Shown: in pieces, positions 24,922 through 32,210 of the stretch | Layout of the letters: every line of letters begins with the position of its first letter | Numbering within the stretch: position 1 is the first letter of the stretch | Origin: Bacteroidaceae bacterium | GTDB lineage: Bacteria; Bacteroidota; Bacteroidia; Bacteroidales; Bacteroidaceae | Direction of reading: 5' to 3' | Length of the DNA stretch: 64,000 nucleotides | Assembly: GCA_017542145.1 (NCBI GenBank) | Contig: JAFXXQ010000047.1 | Location: 186,001-250,000, forward strand | The notes under the pieces: generated by a model | The model's input: the letters and a program-made list of their open reading frames with translations, nothing else | Told to the model about the DNA's origin: nothing | The model's database searches: none | Program-made: the position numbers and the translations under genes

Positions 24922-25977
24922 ATGGAAGAAGAGAAAGAAAAAAAACAGACTTCACGCAGAAAGTTCCTGAAGATTGGAGGCTCGGTGGTGGTAGGTGCTG
25001 CCATAGCGGGAGCTGCCGGACGCAGCCTCTGGAAGATGGTTACCGACCCGGGCAAGCTGTTCTATGGGGGGTCAACGGGTCAACAGGCGGGCGGGTCAAC
25101 AAGTCAACGGGATGGCGGGTCAACGGGCTGGCAGCAGACGGGAGGCTTCGCAACCGAGGAGGAGATAACGGCCTTCGAGGTGGACGAAACCCGTCAGCTC
25201 ATCCTCGCGGCCTCGGAAGGCTCGGTGGCACTCTACTCCACCAAAGGTGCCCTCACACTCCGTTTTCCCCTTCCTTCCGAACGCGGGACGGTACGCGACA
25301 TGGCTGTCGGTGATGGCCTCATCTATGTGCTCCACCCCACGTGCATAGGGGTTTATGACTTCGACGGCAGGGAGGTGAGGTCATGGGAGGCATGTAGCGA
25401 AACGGCCGACCATTGCGGCATCGCCGTCACCCGCAACGGCGTGTTCGTTACCGACGCCGGAGCAAAGAACATCTGCCTCTATGGACACGACGGCTCGATG
25501 AAACGCTTCATCAACAGCCCCAAGGGCTTCGTGGTGCCGAGCTATTCGTTCGGCATAGCTCATCTGGGCGACGACATCTATTGCTCGAATCCCGGACGTC
25601 ACCTCGTGGAGCATTACTCGGCCGAGGGGGACTTTGTCGGCTCGTTCGGGCAGGCGGGTACCGCCGACGGAGCCTTCTGCGGATGCTGCAACCCCGTCCA
25701 CATCGCCTTCACCCCGACAGGCGACATGCTGACAAGCGAGAAGGGACGTCCCCGCATCAGCTGCTTTGCTGCTGACGGGACATTCCGCAGCACCCTGCTG
25801 AATGCCCCTGAGCTGGGTGGTGGGCACGACGCATACGACATCAAGGTCATCGGAAGCCGTCTGGCTGTAGCGAAAGGAAAGAATGTTGCGTTCTACCAGT
25901 ATGGCGGCCCTCATACTGCGGCAACAGGGCTCTGCGGCAAGTGCACGGCACCATGCCCGCTGAAAGTAACCATTTAG
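24922..25977 (+). CDS. Tat-exported NHL/six-bladed-type propeller protein
   Basis: 351 residues. The N-terminus has the twin-arginine motif SRRKFLKIGG and a hydrophobic segment (VVVGAAIAGAAG), implying folded export by Tat. A Gly/Gln/Thr-rich linker at ~50-72 is encoded by gtcaacrg repeats. The body repeats NHL-like blades (GVFVTDAGAKNICLYGHDG, DDIYCSNPGRHLVEHY, SFGQAGTADGAF). The C-terminus CGKCTAPCPL could hold a metal or Fe-S centre. Tat export with Cys motifs and Fe-S neighbours suggest a periplasmic redox role (inference). Confidence 0.82.
   Translation: MEEEKEKKQTSRRKFLKIGGSVVVGAAIAGAAGRSLWKMVTDPGKLFYGGSTGQQAGGSTSQRDGGSTGWQQTGGFATEEEITAFEVDETRQLILAASEGSVALYSTKGALTLRFPLPSERGTVRDMAVGDGLIYVLHPTCIGVYDFDGREVRSWEACSETADHCGIAVTRNGVFVTDAGAKNICLYGHDGSMKRFINSPKGFVVPSYSFGIAHLGDDIYCSNPGRHLVEHYSAEGDFVGSFGQAGTADGAFCGCCNPVHIAFTPTGDMLTSEKGRPRISCFAADGTFRSTLLNAPELGGGHDAYDIKVIGSRLAVAKGKNVAFYQYGGPHTAATGLCGKCTAPCPLKVTI
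25070..25130 (+). repeat. In-frame gtcaacrg-type repeats in the Tat propeller gene
   Basis: gtcaacgg/gtcaacag/gtcaacaa units separated by G-rich spacers encode GGSTGQQAGGSTSQRDGGST, just after the signal region. Confidence 0.7.
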
Positions 25978-26007
25978 TTCATAGTTCACAATTCATAATT
26001 CATAGTT
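25975..26007 (+). repeat. 7-bp array (agttcat) at a gene junction
   Basis: It starts inside the stop codon region of the preceding gene and ends two bases before the next ATG (26009). Confidence 0.7.
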
Positions 26008-26008
26008 G

Positions 26009-26584
26009 ATGAAGAAGGAAAAACGTTTACATAGTCCGATGGAGCGGCGGGAGTTCCTGCGCACCTGCGGAAGCCTGATTGCCGGCGGCAGCCTGGTGGG
26101 TCTGGGCGGCGTGCTGGGCAGCAAGGCATCGGCCGTCGAAGGCGAGATGATGTGGCAGATTGACCCCGAACGTTGCCTCCAATGCGGGCGATGCGAGACG
26201 GAATGCGTGATGAGGGTATCGGCCGTGAAGTGCTTCCACGCCAACCAGGTATGTGGCTATTGCGACCTCTGCGGAGGCTACTACCGCGAGGGAGTGAAGG
26301 AACTCAACACGGCGGCCGAGAACATGATGTGCCCCACGGGCGCCATCAAGCGACGTTTCATCGAAGAGCCCTACTTCGAATACACCATCGACGAGGCTCT
26401 CTGCACCGGCTGCGGAAAGTGTGTGAAGGGTTGTTCGTCGTTCGGCAACGGCTCGCTATTCCTGCAGATTCAGCAGGAACTTTGCCTGCAATGCAACGAA
26501 TGTGCCATCGCGAAGGTTTGCGTGTCGGGTGCCATCCAGCGTGTACCTGTCGGAACCGCCTATAAATTGAAAGACCATGCCTGA
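26009..26584 (+). CDS. Tat-exported polyferredoxin (HycB/NrfC type)
   Basis: 191 residues from ATG 26009. A twin-arginine motif MERREFLRT precedes a hydrophobic h-region (GSLIAGGSLVGLGGVLG). Cys groups CLQCGRCETEC, CGYCDLCG, CTGCGKCVKGC and CLQCNECAIAKVC suggest several [4Fe-4S] clusters. Proteins of this family carry electrons on the outer face of the inner membrane. It overlaps the next gene, a membrane ferredoxin, by 8 bases, so the two likely form one electron path. Confidence 0.87.
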   Translation: MKKEKRLHSPMERREFLRTCGSLIAGGSLVGLGGVLGSKASAVEGEMMWQIDPERCLQCGRCETECVMRVSAVKCFHANQVCGYCDLCGGYYREGVKELNTAAENMMCPTGAIKRRFIEEPYFEYTIDEALCTGCGKCVKGCSSFGNGSLFLQIQQELCLQCNECAIAKVCVSGAIQRVPVGTAYKLKDHA

Positions 26585-27809
26585 GATCTCCTTTGCCGCC
26601 ACCATCCTTCCGGCCGTGGCACGATTCCCCAAGCCGGACTTTACGTCGGGATACCAATACCCCACGATTGTCCATAGCGTTCCGTGGGAGACGTTCTGGT
26701 CGTGGGTGGACATCGGGCTCCTTGTGGTCATGATGAGCCTTGTGGCCTGGGCCGTACATCGTCGGCGGAGCCGTGGCGTGGTGGTGGGCGTCAGCATCGT
26801 CTCGGTACTCTATTTCGGTTTTTTCCGTACGGGCTGTGTGTGTAGTGTGGGCTCCATTCAGAATGTGGTGCTTGCTCTTACGGATAGTGGCTACAGGCTG
26901 CCAATCACAGTATTGCTGATTTTCCTGCTGCCGCTCATATTTGCCTTGTTCTTCGGTCGCGTATTCTGTGCGGGTGTCTGCCCCATGGGAGCGTTGCAAG
27001 AGCTGGTGAACGTCCGGGGGTGGCGTCTTTCGCGAGCTGTGAGCTGGGCGCTGGGCTTCATCCCGTGGGTGTATCTGGCTTTTGCCATCCTCTATGCCGC
27101 TACGCGGAGTCAGTTCATCATCTGCCGCTTTGACCCCTTCGTGGGCATCTTCAGGATGGGGGGCGACATGGGAATAATCATCTTCGGCGTGCTGCTGCTC
27201 ATCCTGTCGGTATTCGTGGGACGTCCGTTCTGTCGCTTCCTCTGCCCCTATGGGGTATTGCTGGGGGTGGTGAGCCGTGTGGCGCGACGGAAGGTGGAAG
27301 TGACCGACAGTAAGTGTATCAACTGCCGGCTCTGCCACCATGCCTGTCCCGTCGATGCCATCCGCCAGCCGAACGAGGCCAAGGTGGCCGAGCGTCGAAC
27401 AACGGGTGCCCGTCGTGTGGCGCTCTACCTGCTGTTGCTGCCCCTGCTCACCGTGGGCGGAGGACTGCTGCTGCAGTCGCAGAGCGATACGCTCAGCATG
27501 GCCCATCGCGACGTCTGGCTCTATGCGCAGCTCACAGCCGATGAGCAGCCCGACGTCCTGACGGCCGAGGTAGAGGCCTTTCACGAGATGGGGCGTTCGA
27601 TGGACGAGCTGGAGGCATCGGTCCAGGAGGTCAAGAAGAGCTATCGTCTTTGGTCGGCCCTGGCCGGAGGGCTCATCGGCTTCGTGCTGGGATGCAAGCT
27701 CATACGGCTCTCACTCAAGCGTACACGCAATACGTATGAGGTAGAGCCGTCAGCCTGCGTGGCCTGCGGAAAGTGTTTCAACTATTGTCCCTTGAAAAGT
27801 CAACTATAA
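26577..27809 (+). CDS. NapH/NosR-like membrane Fe-S protein
   Basis: 410 residues with about six membrane helices. Paired CxxxCP-type motifs follow the helices (FCAGVCPMGALQE, FCRFLCPYGVLLG), as in NapH/NosR, then a ferredoxin motif CINCRLCHHACP and a C-terminal CVACGKCFNYCP. An RTGCVCS motif sits near the first helices. In the known families such proteins pass electrons between quinol or cytosolic donors and periplasmic acceptors. Here it sits between an exported ferredoxin and a propeller protein. Confidence 0.87.
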   Translation: MPEISFAATILPAVARFPKPDFTSGYQYPTIVHSVPWETFWSWVDIGLLVVMMSLVAWAVHRRRSRGVVVGVSIVSVLYFGFFRTGCVCSVGSIQNVVLALTDSGYRLPITVLLIFLLPLIFALFFGRVFCAGVCPMGALQELVNVRGWRLSRAVSWALGFIPWVYLAFAILYAATRSQFIICRFDPFVGIFRMGGDMGIIIFGVLLLILSVFVGRPFCRFLCPYGVLLGVVSRVARRKVEVTDSKCINCRLCHHACPVDAIRQPNEAKVAERRTTGARRVALYLLLLPLLTVGGGLLLQSQSDTLSMAHRDVWLYAQLTADEQPDVLTAEVEAFHEMGRSMDELEASVQEVKKSYRLWSALAGGLIGFVLGCKLIRLSLKRTRNTYEVEPSACVACGKCFNYCPLKSQL

Positions 27810-27816
27810 GCAACAC

Positions 27817-29631
27817 ATGAAAAAAGGCATCTATAGGAACATAGCTTTGGTGACTACCGCCTTTGCCGTAGCTGTCATCACCATGATGGGTGTCAGCTGG
27901 TGGCAGATGCGTAAGGCCACACCACTCAAGACCGAGGTGATGGAGACGCTCAGGCAGCTGAGCGACACGAATGCCGACAACGAAACGCTGGCCGAGCAAG
28001 TCCGCGAGCTCGACCTGCTGTCGCGAAAGGCTTACTTCACCCAGGAGAGTCAGCTGAAGAAAGGTGGCTGGATACTCTGTGCCATGGCGGCCGTGATAGC
28101 GTTCAGCCTGCGGATGTATTATAAGGATACGAAGCAACTGCCCGACAAAGACCTCGACCCCATCGACGAATGGCTGACCAAGAGCCGTGCCCGCCGCTAT
28201 CTCGGATGGGGGGTAGGCGCTATCGTGGCCATAGGACTGATAGTCGTGACCATGAACGGAGTGAAAGAGAGGAAACTGGCGGAAGTCAACAGGTCAACAG
28301 GTCAACAGGTCAACAAGCTGGCGGATGATAGTCCTGAATCAGAGCCGACGACGGAGCTTTCATCTGATAGCCTGGAAGGCGACAGGTCAACAGATCAACA
28401 GGCTGGCAGGCTGGCAGATCAACAGAAATCTGACAGCCTGGAAGAGAAGTCTGACAGCCTGAAAGTCCCTGCTCCGCCCCCTCTGCCCAAGCTCACGTGG
28501 AACGGCTTCCGTGGCACGGGCAGCACGGGACGCTCGGCTGCCCGCGGCCTCCCCACCTCGTGGAATCTGGGTAACGGCAAAAACATCCTCTGGCAAACAC
28601 CCGTTCCTCGACATGGCTATAACTCACCCGTCATCCACGGACGCAACATCTTCATCACGGGTGCCGACAGCGAGAAACGCGAACTCTACTGCTTCGACCT
28701 CTGGACGGGCGAACTGCTGTGGACCGTAGCTGCCACCGGCATCACAGGGTCGCCAGCCCAGATGCCCGACGTCTCCGCCGACACAGGCCTGGCCGCCTCT
28801 ACCGTAGCCACCAACGGCAAGCAGGTTTGCGCCATCTTCGCGACTGGCGACATCCTCTGTACCGATATGGAGGGCAGACGCCTCTGGGCCAAGAACCTCG
28901 GCGTCCCCGACAACCACTATGGCTTTGCCTCGTCGCCGCTGATGTATGGAAACACGTTGATTATCCAGTACGACAACAACGATGCCTCGCGGCTCATCGC
29001 CCTTAGTGCATCGTCGGGGCGTGAGCTATGGAGCAAGAGCCGCAAGGACAAGATTGCCTGGAGTTCGCCCATCCTTGCCAAGGTGGGCAGCCAGCAGGCC
29101 GTCATCGTCATGGGCAATCCCGCCGTAACCGCCTACAAGGTGTCCGACGGCGAGGAGCTCTGGCGTGTGGAGTGTCTGAGCGGCGAGGTGGGCGCCAGCC
29201 CCTGCACGGCCGACGGCATCATCTATGCCGCCAGCGAATATGCCACCTGCGTGGCCATCCGTGCTGCCGACGGCGAGACGCTTTGGGAGGCTGGCGACTG
29301 TCTGCCCGAGTGCTCCAGCCCCGTGGCAACGAAGGACAAGCTCTACGTGGCCACCAGCTATGGTGCTGTCTGTGCCTACGATGCCGCTACCGGCGAGGTC
29401 GTCAAACAGCACGAGCTGACCACACCCTTCTACTCATCGCCCGTCATCGCCGACGGCAAGGTGTGGATTTTCAGCAACAGCGGCAAGTGCTACATCTTCT
29501 CTGCCGGCAAGGACTTCCGTCTCATCACCAGTTTCGACACCGGTGAACAGACCTTCGCCACCCCAGCTTTTTCGGACAGCATGATGGTTGTCCGTTCCGA
29601 CAAGAGCCTATATGCAATCAAGAAGAAATAA
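27817..29631 (+). CDS. Membrane-anchored PQQ-like beta-propeller protein 2
   Basis: 604 residues. Three hydrophobic segments lie in the first ~150 residues (ALVTTAFAVAVITMMGVSWW; WILCAMAAVIAFSL; GWGVGAIVAIGLIVV), which should place the C-terminal propeller outside. A ~60-residue repeat-derived linker follows (STGQQVNK, LADDSPES). The propeller then opens with WNGFRGTGSTGRSA and has six or more blades of the type LYCFDLWTGELLWTV. A paralogue of the propellers at 23.4, 33.3 and 38.4 kb. It follows the NapH-like gene by 7 bases. Confidence 0.85.
   Translation: MKKGIYRNIALVTTAFAVAVITMMGVSWWQMRKATPLKTEVMETLRQLSDTNADNETLAEQVRELDLLSRKAYFTQESQLKKGGWILCAMAAVIAFSLRMYYKDTKQLPDKDLDPIDEWLTKSRARRYLGWGVGAIVAIGLIVVTMNGVKERKLAEVNRSTGQQVNKLADDSPESEPTTELSSDSLEGDRSTDQQAGRLADQQKSDSLEEKSDSLKVPAPPPLPKLTWNGFRGTGSTGRSAARGLPTSWNLGNGKNILWQTPVPRHGYNSPVIHGRNIFITGADSEKRELYCFDLWTGELLWTVAATGITGSPAQMPDVSADTGLAASTVATNGKQVCAIFATGDILCTDMEGRRLWAKNLGVPDNHYGFASSPLMYGNTLIIQYDNNDASRLIALSASSGRELWSKSRKDKIAWSSPILAKVGSQQAVIVMGNPAVTAYKVSDGEELWRVECLSGEVGASPCTADGIIYAASEYATCVAIRAADGETLWEAGDCLPECSSPVATKDKLYVATSYGAVCAYDAATGEVVKQHELTTPFYSSPVIADGKVWIFSNSGKCYIFSAGKDFRLITSFDTGEQTFATPAFSDSMMVVRSDKSLYAIKKK
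28283..28468 (+). repeat. Coding copy of a repeat element with a shared core
   Basis: rgtcaaca units (28286-28317) are followed by a core at 28318-28376 that is ~80% identical to 39655-39713, then by gacagcctggaa-type repeats. All are translated as the linker of the propeller protein. Confidence 0.8.
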
Positions 29632-29816
29632 TTCACAATTCATAGTTCATAATTCATAATGCATAATTAAACCTCCGGCGCAGTTGGAAATAAACCTCGG
29701 CTACAAGCCGAACGTTTTCATTAAGCCAAATGACCAAAGCAAAGTTTGCTTTAGCTTTGGCATGGCGAGAAAACGAAGGATGAAATCCAACTAAACCTAT
29801 AAACCATTTTTCTAAA
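29630..29816 (+). repeat. 7-bp array (agttcat) plus composite core before the NuoEF-like gene
   Basis: Array at 29630-29668, then taaacctccggcg, inner palindromes (ctcggctacaagccgaacg; ccaaagcaaagtttgctttagctttgg) and ccaactaaacctataaacc. The ends match the element upstream of gmk. No gene is seen here. Confidence 0.7.
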
Positions 29817-32210
29817 GTGTCCTGTGAGAATTGTAAGATAACGTCGCCCGACGAGGCACGCCAGTCCATCCGCCTACGGACGGACGCCCTCATCGAGCGT
29901 GTGGGGCGTCGCCGCGATTGCATCATCCCCCTGCTGCAGGCCATACAGGGAGAGTTCAACTATCTGCCTGCCGATGCCCTCGAACGTGTCTATGAAACCA
30001 CAGCCATCGACCGTGCTCAGGCCATCTCCGTCGCCACGTTCTACGGCCAGTTCCGTATGATGCCCTACGGCCGCCACACCATCCGTGTCTGCTGCGGTAC
30101 TGCCTGCCATGTAAAAGGGGCTAATACCGTCTATGACGCTTTCCGGCGCGAGCTCTCCATGACCGACGACACCATCACCACCTCCGACGGACGCTACTCC
30201 GTCGAAAAGATAGCCTGTCTGGGCTGCTGCGCTCTGGCGCCTGTCGTACAGATCGATAACCGCATCTTCGGACATGTCCAGCCTGGGCGGGTGCGCGAGG
30301 TGCTGAATGCCTTTGAGGAGGCAGAGCAGCAAGCCGACGATAGCCGACATGCCCGCCGTCCAGCCCAGGAGCCACAGGGCGAGATACGCCTGGGTATGGA
30401 AAACTGCTGTCAAGCCAGCGGGACAGCCGAAATCCGTGAGGCCGTCGAACGTGCCTGTCGTGAACTAGGCATCCACGTCACCCTCAAACCCGTGTCGTGT
30501 GTGGGTGCATGCGGCCAGGTACCGCTCATCGACGTCGCCACACCCGACGGACACATCACCCGCTATCCCAACCTGCAGCCCGACCAGGTCAAGGAAATCC
30601 TCCTCCACCACTTCCGTCCCGCTTCGCCCCTGCGCCGTCTGTTCAGCATCGCTATGAACAGCGTCGACAATCTCCATACCGACCAGACGTGGGACAACAT
30701 CCTCTACCTTCCTGAGGAGCTACGCACAGGACGTCTGCGTCCCTTCTTCGACGGTCAGCCCCTGCGCATCTCCACCGAAGGCTACGGCCTGATGAATCCC
30801 CTCGACATCGATGAATATATCCACCGCGGGGGCTTTGAAGCCCTGCGCCGGGTGCTCTCCACCGAGCCTCAGACCGTCATCGACGAGGTGCTGCGCAGCG
30901 GCATCCGCGGCAGGGGCGGCGGCGGATTCTGGGCAGGGCGAAAATGGCAGCTCGTGGCCGATGCCGACGACGACGAGAAGTACGTCATATGCAACGGCGA
31001 CGAAGGCGACCCCGGGGCATTTATGGACCGCATCCTGCTGGAGAGCTACCCCCTGCGTGTCATCGAGGGATTGCTCATTGCGGCTCATGCTGTGGGAGCA
31101 CGCCGCGCAATCCTTTACATTCGCGCCGAATATCCGCAGGCCGTCATCCGCGTGCGCCGCGCACTCGAGCTGTGCCGCCAGCGCGGCTTGGTCGAAATTG
31201 GGTCAGAAGTTAGAAGTGAGAAGGTAGAGGTATCCATTTTCGAGGGTGCCGGAGCCTTCGTCTGTGGCGAAGAAACTGCCCTCATCGCCTCCATCGAGGG
31301 GCGACGCGGCTTCCCCAGCCTACGTCCGCCCTACCCCGCCGAGAAAGGGCTGTTCGGCCATCCCACGCTCATCAACAACGTCGAGACGCTCAGCCAGATT
31401 CCCCACATCATCCTAAACGGTGCCGACAGCTATGCCAGCGTGGGCACCCCGCGCAGCACGGGGACGAAAGTCTTTGCCCTTGCCGGGAAAGTGCGCCGTG
31501 GGGGACTCATAGAAGTGCCCATGGGAACCACGCTCCGTCAGATTGTCGATCAGATTGGTGGCGGCATGGAGGGCAACGTCCTGCTCAAGGCTGTGCAGAC
31601 GGGCGGTCCTTCAGGTGGCTGTATCCCCGCCGAACTATGCGACGCCCCCGTCGATTTTGATGCGTTGGCTAGCATGGGCACCATCATGGGCTCCGGCGGA
31701 CTAGTGGTGCTTAGCGCCGACGACTGCATGGTTGACGTGGCGCGCTATTTCGTCCGTTTCGTCTCTGGCGAGAGCTGCGGCAAGTGCACCTTCTGTCGTG
31801 TGGGCGTCAAACGTATGCTCGACATCCTCGACCGTCTGGCCACAGGCCAGGGAACGATGGACGACATCAACCGACTCGAGGAACTCGCCCGTGACATCAG
31901 CCGTGCCTCCCTCTGTGGTCTGGGCCGTTCCGCCCCCAACCCCGTGCTCTCCACCCTGCGCTACTTCCGCCACGAATACGAGCAGCATGCCCAAGGCAAA
32001 TGCCCCACCGGCTCATGCCGGCAGATGGTCCATCTTGCCGTTACCGATGACTGCATCGGCTGCACCAAGTGTGCTCAAGTATGCCCTGCCGACGCCGTAC
32101 CCTTCACCCCCTACCAACGCCCCACCATCGACACCACCCGCTGCACCCTCTGTGGACTTTGTCTGGAGGCGTGCGACCTCAATGCCATCCGATATGAAAA
32201 TAACCGTTAA
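29817..32210 (+). CDS. NuoE-thioredoxin-NuoF fusion: NADH-oxidising Fe-S flavoprotein
   Basis: 797 residues from GTG 29817. Domains in order: NuoE-like [2Fe-2S] (CCGTACHVKGA, CLGCCALAP; ~30-165); a second thioredoxin-like [2Fe-2S] (NCCQASG, SCVGACG; ~195-280), as at the start of HydB; the NuoF core with NADH/FMN loops (RGRGGGGFWAGRKW, CNGDEGDPGAFMDR); SLBB; the N3-type site SCGKCTFC; and a two-cluster ferredoxin (CIGCTKCAQVCP, CTLCGLCLEAC). This is the architecture of HydC plus HydB of NAD-dependent hydrogenases, fused. It should oxidise NADH in the cytosol. It overlaps the next gene by 17 bases. Confidence 0.9.
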   Translation: MSCENCKITSPDEARQSIRLRTDALIERVGRRRDCIIPLLQAIQGEFNYLPADALERVYETTAIDRAQAISVATFYGQFRMMPYGRHTIRVCCGTACHVKGANTVYDAFRRELSMTDDTITTSDGRYSVEKIACLGCCALAPVVQIDNRIFGHVQPGRVREVLNAFEEAEQQADDSRHARRPAQEPQGEIRLGMENCCQASGTAEIREAVERACRELGIHVTLKPVSCVGACGQVPLIDVATPDGHITRYPNLQPDQVKEILLHHFRPASPLRRLFSIAMNSVDNLHTDQTWDNILYLPEELRTGRLRPFFDGQPLRISTEGYGLMNPLDIDEYIHRGGFEALRRVLSTEPQTVIDEVLRSGIRGRGGGGFWAGRKWQLVADADDDEKYVICNGDEGDPGAFMDRILLESYPLRVIEGLLIAAHAVGARRAILYIRAEYPQAVIRVRRALELCRQRGLVEIGSEVRSEKVEVSIFEGAGAFVCGEETALIASIEGRRGFPSLRPPYPAEKGLFGHPTLINNVETLSQIPHIILNGADSYASVGTPRSTGTKVFALAGKVRRGGLIEVPMGTTLRQIVDQIGGGMEGNVLLKAVQTGGPSGGCIPAELCDAPVDFDALASMGTIMGSGGLVVLSADDCMVDVARYFVRFVSGESCGKCTFCRVGVKRMLDILDRLATGQGTMDDINRLEELARDISRASLCGLGRSAPNPVLSTLRYFRHEYEQHAQGKCPTGSCRQMVHLAVTDDCIGCTKCAQVCPADAVPFTPYQRPTIDTTRCTLCGLCLEACDLNAIRYENNR

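Noticed and set aside
26358-27584. 408-residue minus-strand open frame
   Set aside because: Antisense to the polyferredoxin and NapH-like genes, whose Cys motifs are decisive.
31732-32193. N-terminal 154 residues of the longer frame of the NuoG-like gene
   Set aside because: Ser/Thr/Pro-rich shadow of the end of the NuoEF gene; the ferredoxin domain begins at ATG 32194.
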